64,000 nt of DNA from Dickeya zeae NCPPB 2538 (GTDB taxonomy: Bacteria > Pseudomonadota > Gammaproteobacteria > Enterobacterales > Enterobacteriaceae): the NCBI RefSeq assembly GCF_000406165.1, contig NZ_CM001977.1, forward strand, positions 2,444,624-2,508,623, in the 5' to 3' direction. This document shows positions 58,733 through 64,000 of the stretch, piece by piece. How positions within the stretch are numbered: position 1 is the first letter of the stretch; every line of letters begins with the position of its first letter. The notes beneath the pieces were generated by a model. The model did no database searches, was not told the origin of the DNA, and saw only the letters and a program-made list of their open reading frames with translations. The translations under genes were made by a program, and so were the position numbers.

Positions 58733-60544
58733 ATGTTTACACGTGCGATTATCGCCGCCTTACTGTCCACCTGCGCCTGGCTGGCGTATGCCGAACCCAC
58801 CACGCTGCAGACCTACGCGTTCGCCACCCTGGGTGAGCCGAAATACCCACAGGGGTTCACCCATTACGACTATACCAACCCGTCGGCCCCCAAGGGCGGC
58901 AACGTAACGTACAGCGCGCTGGGCACCTTTGATAACTTTAACCGCTTTGCGTTGCGTGGCCTGGCTGCCGCTCGTACTGAAAGCCTTTACGATTCACTCT
59001 ACGTCAGTTCGGAAGACGAGCCAGGCAGTTATTACCCGCTGATTGCGCTTAACGCCCGCTATGCCAGTGACTACAGCTGGATAGAAATAGACATGAACCC
59101 AGCCGCCCGTTTTCATGACGGCTCGCCGATTACCGCGTCTGATGTGGCGTTCACGTTCACGATGTTTATGACGCAGGGTGTGCCGCAGTTTCGTCTTTAT
59201 TACAAAGGCACTGAAGTCAGTGTAATTAACCCGCACCGGGTGCGCTTTACCTTCGCCGAGCCTGACAAAGAAAAAATGCTGGGGATGCTAACGCTACCGG
59301 TTATGCCGGAAAAATTCTGGCGCGACCACAAACTCAGCGACCCGTTAAGCACCCCACCGTTAGCCAGTGGACCTTATCGCATCACCGATTACCGCATGGG
59401 GCAATACGTGATTTATTCCCGTGTCACCGACTACTGGGCTGCCGACCTGCCGGTCAACCGGGGGCGCTACAACTTTAACCAGTTGCGTTACGACTACTAT
59501 CTGGATGACAGCGTCGCGCTGGAAGCCTTCAAAGCAGGAGCCTTCGATCTGCGCATCGAAGGCTCACCTAAGCACTGGGCAACCCAGTATGAAGGCGGTA
59601 ACTTCGCACGGGGTTATATTCTGAAGAAAGATGAAACTAATCAGGCGGCGCAGGATACCCGCTGGCTGGTGTTTAACATCCAACGCCCGCAGTTTAGCGA
59701 TCGACGGGTACGTCAGGCGCTGGCACTCGCCTTTGATTTTAACTGGATGAACAAGGCCCTGTTTTTTAGCAGCTACCAACGCCCCTACAGTTTTTTCCAG
59801 AACACCGAGTACGCCGCGCAGGGAATGCCATCTGCTGCCGAGCTTACCTTACTGACACCGCTGAAAGACCGTCTTCCCGCCGAGGTTTTCGGCCCGGCAT
59901 ACCGCCCGGAGGAATCCGATGGCAGTGGTTATGATCGCGCGGGTCTGCTTAAGGCATTACACCTGTTGCAGCAAGCGGGTTGGGAATTGAAAAATCAGGT
60001 GCTGGTCAATAAGAACACCGGCCAGCCTTTTCGTTTCGAATTACTGCTACCCAGTGCCTCAAACGCTATCTATGTGTTGCCGTTCCAACACAATCTGGCT
60101 CGGCTCGGCATCCGTATGGAAGTACGCAGCGTCGACAGTCCGCAATTCAATAATCGGTTTCGCAAGCGTGATTTTGACATGATCCCGAAACTGTATCCGG
60201 CGATGCCCTACCCCAGTTCCGATCTGGCAATCAGTTGGAGCTCCGCCTACATCAACTCGTCCTACAACTCGCCGGGCGTACAAGACGCGGCTATCGACCA
60301 GCTTATTGACGATATTGTTCGCCATCAAGGTGATAAAGCCGCGTTGCTGTCATTGGGCACGGCGTTGGACCGGGTACTCACCTGGAACCAGTTTGCGATC
60401 CCGATGTGGTATTCCAACCACGACCGTTTCGCCTACTGGAACAAATTCGCCATGCCGGCAACCCGCCCGGCCTATTCGCTGGGTATCGACAGTTGGTGGT
60501 ATGACGCCAGTAAAGCCGCCACACTGCCGGCAGCGCGTCGATAA
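58733..60544 (+). CDS. yejA: Oligopeptide ABC transporter binding protein YejA
   Basis: A 603-residue periplasmic family-5 solute-binding protein of the YejABEF importer, which takes up peptides and, in E. coli, microcin C. A signal peptide is visible (MFTRAIIAALLSTCAWLAYA, cleavage near residue 20). Core landmarks are KGGNVTYSALGTFDNFNRFALRG, MNPAARFHDGSPITASDVAFTF and RRVRQALALAFDFNWMN. GGAG lies about 12 bases before the ATG. E. coli has rtn between mepS and yejA; it is missing here. yejB follows after 9 bases. Confidence 0.95.
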   Translation: MFTRAIIAALLSTCAWLAYAEPTTLQTYAFATLGEPKYPQGFTHYDYTNPSAPKGGNVTYSALGTFDNFNRFALRGLAAARTESLYDSLYVSSEDEPGSYYPLIALNARYASDYSWIEIDMNPAARFHDGSPITASDVAFTFTMFMTQGVPQFRLYYKGTEVSVINPHRVRFTFAEPDKEKMLGMLTLPVMPEKFWRDHKLSDPLSTPPLASGPYRITDYRMGQYVIYSRVTDYWAADLPVNRGRYNFNQLRYDYYLDDSVALEAFKAGAFDLRIEGSPKHWATQYEGGNFARGYILKKDETNQAAQDTRWLVFNIQRPQFSDRRVRQALALAFDFNWMNKALFFSSYQRPYSFFQNTEYAAQGMPSAAELTLLTPLKDRLPAEVFGPAYRPEESDGSGYDRAGLLKALHLLQQAGWELKNQVLVNKNTGQPFRFELLLPSASNAIYVLPFQHNLARLGIRMEVRSVDSPQFNNRFRKRDFDMIPKLYPAMPYPSSDLAISWSSAYINSSYNSPGVQDAAIDQLIDDIVRHQGDKAALLSLGTALDRVLTWNQFAIPMWYSNHDRFAYWNKFAMPATRPAYSLGIDSWWYDASKAATLPAARR

Positions 60545-60553
60545 GGAGCCGAT

Positions 60554-61648
60554 GTGGGAACTTACCTGTTACGCCGATTACTGCTGGTGATCCCCACGCT
60601 GTGGGCCATCATCACTATCAACTTTTTTATTGTGCAAATCGCGCCGGGCGGCCCGGTTGATCAGGCCATTGCGTCCATTGAAATGGGTCAGGGCACGGGT
60701 TTTAGCATGGGTGGCAACGACGGCGGTGGGCTGGCTCGTGGGCCGGGGGGCAAACCCTCGGTGGAAAACACCTATCGGGGGGCCCGTGGTCTGGACCCGG
60801 AAGTGATCGCTGAAATAACCAAACGCTACGGGTTTGATAAACCGTTGCATGAACGTTACTTCAAACTGTTGTGGGATTATGTCCGTTTTGACTTCGGCAA
60901 CAGCCTGTTTCGCGGTTCGTCCGTGATTGCATTGATTAAAGAGAGCATGCCGGTTTCGATATCCCTTGGGTTATGGAGCACGCTGATTATCTATCTGGTA
61001 TCGATTCCTCTGGGTATTAACAAGGCGGTGCGTAATGGCTCGGCGTTTGACGTCTGGAGTAGTACGCTGATTATTATCGGTTACGCCATTCCCGCGTTTC
61101 TGTTCGCTATTTTGCTGATTGTCGTGTTCGCGGGTGGCAGTTATCTGGATTGGTTCCCGCTACGCGGTCTGGTATCCCCGCATTTTGATAGCCTTTCCGG
61201 GTTCGACAAGGTCATCGATTACCTGTGGCACATTACGTTACCGGTGCTGGCGACCGTGATCGGCGGCTTCGCCACGCTGACCATGCTAACCAAGAACTCA
61301 TTTCTGGACGAAATCCGCAAACAGTACGTGATCACCGCCCGCGCCAAAGGTCTGGAAGAGAAGCAGATCCTCTACCGTCACGTGTTTCGCAACGCCATGC
61401 TGTTGGTGATAGCCGGTTTTCCCGCCACGTTCATTAGCATGTTCTTTACCGGTTCCCTGCTGATTGAGGTGATGTTTTCCCTTAATGGCCTCGGTCTGTT
61501 GGGGTACGACGCCACCTTGCAGCGCGATTACCCGGTGATGTTCGGTACCTTGTACATTTTTACTCTCATCGGCCTGTTGCTAAATATCCTCAGCGACATG
61601 ACCTATACGCTGGTTGACCCGCGTATCGACTTCGAGGAGCGCCAATGA
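60554..61648 (+). CDS. yejB: Oligopeptide ABC transporter permease YejB
   Basis: A 364-residue inner-membrane permease (DppB/OppB class), channel subunit with YejE. It starts with the classical amphipathic-plus-TM1 sequence LLRRLLLVIPTLWAIITINFFIVQIAPGGPVDQ. The EAA loop is ITARAKGLEEKQILYRHVFRNAML near residue 270. The start is GTG (60554) behind AAGGAG. A glycine-rich periplasmic loop (residues about 48-75) is typical of YejB. The stop overlaps yejE by four bases. Confidence 0.95.
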   Translation: MGTYLLRRLLLVIPTLWAIITINFFIVQIAPGGPVDQAIASIEMGQGTGFSMGGNDGGGLARGPGGKPSVENTYRGARGLDPEVIAEITKRYGFDKPLHERYFKLLWDYVRFDFGNSLFRGSSVIALIKESMPVSISLGLWSTLIIYLVSIPLGINKAVRNGSAFDVWSSTLIIIGYAIPAFLFAILLIVVFAGGSYLDWFPLRGLVSPHFDSLSGFDKVIDYLWHITLPVLATVIGGFATLTMLTKNSFLDEIRKQYVITARAKGLEEKQILYRHVFRNAMLLVIAGFPATFISMFFTGSLLIEVMFSLNGLGLLGYDATLQRDYPVMFGTLYIFTLIGLLLNILSDMTYTLVDPRIDFEERQ

Positions 61649-62670
61649 GTCGTCTAAGCCCGATTAATCAGGCGCGCTGGGCACGTTTTCGCGCTAATCG
61701 CCGTGGTTACTGGTCGTTATGGGTTTTTCTGGTGCTGTTTCTGGTGACGCTCTGCTCGGAATTAATCGCTAACGATAAGCCGTTATTGGTGCATTACAAC
61801 GGACAGTGGTACACGCCGTTTATCGTGGATTACAGTGAAACCACGTTCGGTGGTCAACTGGCGACAGCGGCCGATTACCGCGACCCTTGGCTGGCGAAGC
61901 GGCTGGAACAAGGCGGTTGGGTGGTGTGGCCGCTGATTCACTATCGTTACGACACCATCAATTATGCTACCCAGCATGCGTTCCCCTCGCCGCCCTCGGG
62001 CCAGAATTGGCTCGGTACCGACAGTCAGGGGCGTGATGTGCTGGCGCAAATCCTGTATGGCTTTCGTATTTCCATTCTGTTTGGGCTGGCGTTGACGCTG
62101 CTGTCCAGCCTGATTGGCATCGTGGTCGGTGCCTGCCAGGGGTATTACGGCGGGCGTATCGACTTGTGGGGGCAGCGCGTTATCGAGGTCTGGTCCGGTA
62201 TGCCGACGCTGTTCCTGATTATCCTGCTCTCCAGCGTGATTCAGCCAAACTTCTGGTGGCTGCTGGGCATTACGGTGCTGTTTGGCTGGATGGCGCTGGT
62301 GGGTGTGGTGCGAGCAGAATTCCTGCGCACCCGCAATTTCGACTATATTCGCGCCGCACAGGCCATGGGTGTGAGCGATCGGTCCATCATGTTCCGCTGC
62401 ATGCTGCCCAACGCGATGGTCGCTACCCTCACCTACCTGCCGTTTATTTTGTGTGGTTCCATCACTACCCTGACCTCGCTCGATTTTCTGGGGTTCGGTT
62501 TACCGATGGGTTCGGCGTCACTCGGCGGTTTATTGCTGGAAGGGAAAAACAACCTACAGGCACCGTGGCTGGGTATCACCGTTTTCATCGTGCTGGCGGT
62601 AGTGCTATCACTGCTTATTTTTATCGGCGAAGCCGTTCGCGACGCCTTTGACCCGAGCAAGGCGCATTGA
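61645..62670 (+). CDS. yejE: Oligopeptide ABC transporter permease YejE
   Basis: A 341-residue permease (DppC/OppC class). After TM1 (LWVFLVLFLVTLCSELI) comes the long periplasmic loop typical of YejE, then LGTDSQGRDVLAQILYGFRISILFGL. The EAA loop is AAQAMGVSDRSIMFRCMLPNAM. The ATG overlaps the yejB stop (ATGA at 61645-61648), indicating coupled translation. It ends DAFDPSKAH, one base before the yejF start codon. Confidence 0.95.
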   Translation: MSRLSPINQARWARFRANRRGYWSLWVFLVLFLVTLCSELIANDKPLLVHYNGQWYTPFIVDYSETTFGGQLATAADYRDPWLAKRLEQGGWVVWPLIHYRYDTINYATQHAFPSPPSGQNWLGTDSQGRDVLAQILYGFRISILFGLALTLLSSLIGIVVGACQGYYGGRIDLWGQRVIEVWSGMPTLFLIILLSSVIQPNFWWLLGITVLFGWMALVGVVRAEFLRTRNFDYIRAAQAMGVSDRSIMFRCMLPNAMVATLTYLPFILCGSITTLTSLDFLGFGLPMGSASLGGLLLEGKNNLQAPWLGITVFIVLAVVLSLLIFIGEAVRDAFDPSKAH

Positions 62671-62671
62671 T

Positions 62672-64000
62672 ATGTCCGAACAACCTTTACTTGACATTCG
62701 TGACCTGAGTATCGCGTTTCGCAGCGGCGACCAGCAACGGTGTGTGGTCGAAAACGTCTCACTGAGTATTGCTGCTGGAGAAACACTGGCGCTGGTGGGG
62801 GAATCCGGCTCCGGCAAAAGCATCACCGCGTTATCTGTGTTGCGCCTGTTACCTTCGCCGCCTGTGGTCTACCCTCAGGGCGATATTCTGTTTGCCGGTG
62901 AGTCGTTGCTACACGCCAGTGAACAGCAGTTGCGCCAGGTGCGCGGCAACCAGATTGCCATGATCTTTCAGGAACCGATGGTGTCGCTTAACCCGCTACA
63001 CACCATTGAAAAACAGCTGGCGGAAGTGCTCTCGCTGCACCGGGGCATGCGTCGTGAGGCCGCCCGTGACGAAATCATCCGTTGTCTTGAACGTGTTGGT
63101 ATTCGTCAGGCGGCACGACGGCTGGCGGATTTCCCTCATCAGCTTTCCGGTGGTGAACGCCAGCGGGTAATGATTGCCATGGCATTGCTGACTCAACCCC
63201 GCCTGTTGATTGCGGATGAACCGACCACTGCGCTGGATGTTACCGTACAGGCGCAAATTCTCGACCTGCTGAACGAACTCAAGCAGGAACTGAACATGAG
63301 CCTGCTGTTTATTACGCACAACCTGAACATTGTGCGTCGGTTGGCTGACCGGGTTGCTGTCATGCAGGCAGGGCGCTGCGTCGAGCAGAACCTCACTCAT
63401 GCGCTGTTCAGTGCGCCACAACATCCTTATACCCGACAATTGCTGGATGCCGAGCCCACCGGGGAAGCATTACCGCTCACCTCGGATACGTCAGCCCTGC
63501 TGGATGTCCGGGGGCTGGGTGTTAACTTCCCTATCAGACGCGGTTTGCTACGCCGTACGGTGGGGGAAAAGTCGGTATTGCAGGCGCTGAGCTTCTGTCT
63601 GCGCCGTGGCGAAAGCATCGGGCTGGTGGGTGAGTCGGGGTCAGGGAAAAGCACTACCGGGCTGGCGTTGCTGCGGTTACTACGCAGTCAAGGCGAGATC
63701 TGGTTTGATGGCCAGCCGTTGCACCAATTTAACCGCAAGCAAATGCTGCCGTTTCGTCGCCGCATTCAGGTCGTCTTTCAGGATCCCAACGGCTCATTGA
63801 ACCCGCGACTGAATGTGGAGCAAATTATCGCGGAAGGGCTACGGGTTCATCACCGACTGAGCGCGACAGAACAGACGCAGCGGGTTATTCAGGCCATGCA
63901 GGAAGTTGGGTTGGATCCGGATAGCCGTCACCGCTACCCATCAGAGTTTTCTGGCGGTCAGCGTCAGCGTATTGCTATCGCCCGAGCCTTGATACTGCAA
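62672..64000 (+). CDS. yejF: Oligopeptide ABC transporter ATP-binding protein YejF (3'-truncated)
   Basis: A dual ATPase of the peptide importer; 443 codons are visible of roughly 530 expected, cut by the window edge. The first ABC domain has Walker A (GESGSGKSIT), signature (LSGGERQR) and Walker B (LLIADEPTTALD). The second begins near residue 270 with GESGSGKSTTGLALL, FQDPNGSLNP and FSGGQRQRIAIARALIL at the edge. The ATG lies two bases after the yejE stop. It completes yejABEF. Confidence 0.95.
   Translation, partial: MSEQPLLDIRDLSIAFRSGDQQRCVVENVSLSIAAGETLALVGESGSGKSITALSVLRLLPSPPVVYPQGDILFAGESLLHASEQQLRQVRGNQIAMIFQEPMVSLNPLHTIEKQLAEVLSLHRGMRREAARDEIIRCLERVGIRQAARRLADFPHQLSGGERQRVMIAMALLTQPRLLIADEPTTALDVTVQAQILDLLNELKQELNMSLLFITHNLNIVRRLADRVAVMQAGRCVEQNLTHALFSAPQHPYTRQLLDAEPTGEALPLTSDTSALLDVRGLGVNFPIRRGLLRRTVGEKSVLQALSFCLRRGESIGLVGESGSGKSTTGLALLRLLRSQGEIWFDGQPLHQFNRKQMLPFRRRIQVVFQDPNGSLNPRLNVEQIIAEGLRVHHRLSATEQTQRVIQAMQEVGLDPDSRHRYPSEFSGGQRQRIAIARALILQ

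Noticed and set aside
1..64000. Searched for CRISPR arrays, tRNA or rRNA genes, insertion sequences, integrases and prophage genes
   Set aside because: No regularly spaced repeats, transposase or integrase motifs or structural RNA genes were recognised by reading.

Overview
The window is chromosomal DNA of an enterobacterium, almost certainly a soft-rot member of the Pectobacteriaceae and most probably Dickeya or a close relative. This rests on gene content and order, which follow Escherichia coli closely. It also rests on moderate GC, a cluster of four chemoreceptors, an RhlA-like gene and an ERIC-like composite repeat. The genus is an inference; the order Enterobacterales is secure.

Two blocks that lie far apart in E. 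coli K-12 are joined here. Block 1 (1-23506) is the artP/rimO neighbourhood. It runs: arginine ABC transporter artP-(artI-type)-artQ-artM and a separate artJ under a paired ARG box; rlmC and ybjO; the putrescine transporter potFGHI; ybjN; nfsA-rimK; grxA; ybjM; ybjL; the sigma-E-controlled sRNA gene rybB; deoR; dacC; gstB; yliI; rimO. An AT-rich rhlA-like gene is inserted between dacC and gstB.

Block 2 (23694-64000) is the sanA-to-yejF neighbourhood. It runs: sanA, yeiB, folE, then a roughly 8-kb insertion of four methyl-accepting chemotaxis genes. One receptor gene is frameshifted in a homopolymer, and two are near-identical over their signalling halves. Next come an ERIC-like repeat, a LysR regulator, the glutathione-dependent formaldehyde pathway frmA-frmB (yeiG), a KTSC-domain gene, hcxA (ybdH), a ribose-type ABC ATPase and permease lacking a binding protein, sotB, lysP, yeiE/yeiH and nfo. 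A caspase-fold-like hypothetical follows. The block ends with the fructose PTS operon fruBKA under two Cra/FruR-type operators, setB, yeiW, efpL (yeiP), yeiR, mepS and the peptide importer yejABE(F).

Most genes are housekeeping: amino-acid, polyamine, peptide and sugar uptake or efflux, translation factors and modification, and cell-wall hydrolases. The accessory interest lies in the rhlA-like biosurfactant gene, the receptor cluster, the caspase-like protein at 49168-49878, the binding-protein-less ABC pair and several structured intergenic RNA/DNA elements. I saw no prophage, insertion sequence, tRNA, rRNA, CRISPR array or replication origin. artP is cut by the left edge of the window and yejF by the right edge.
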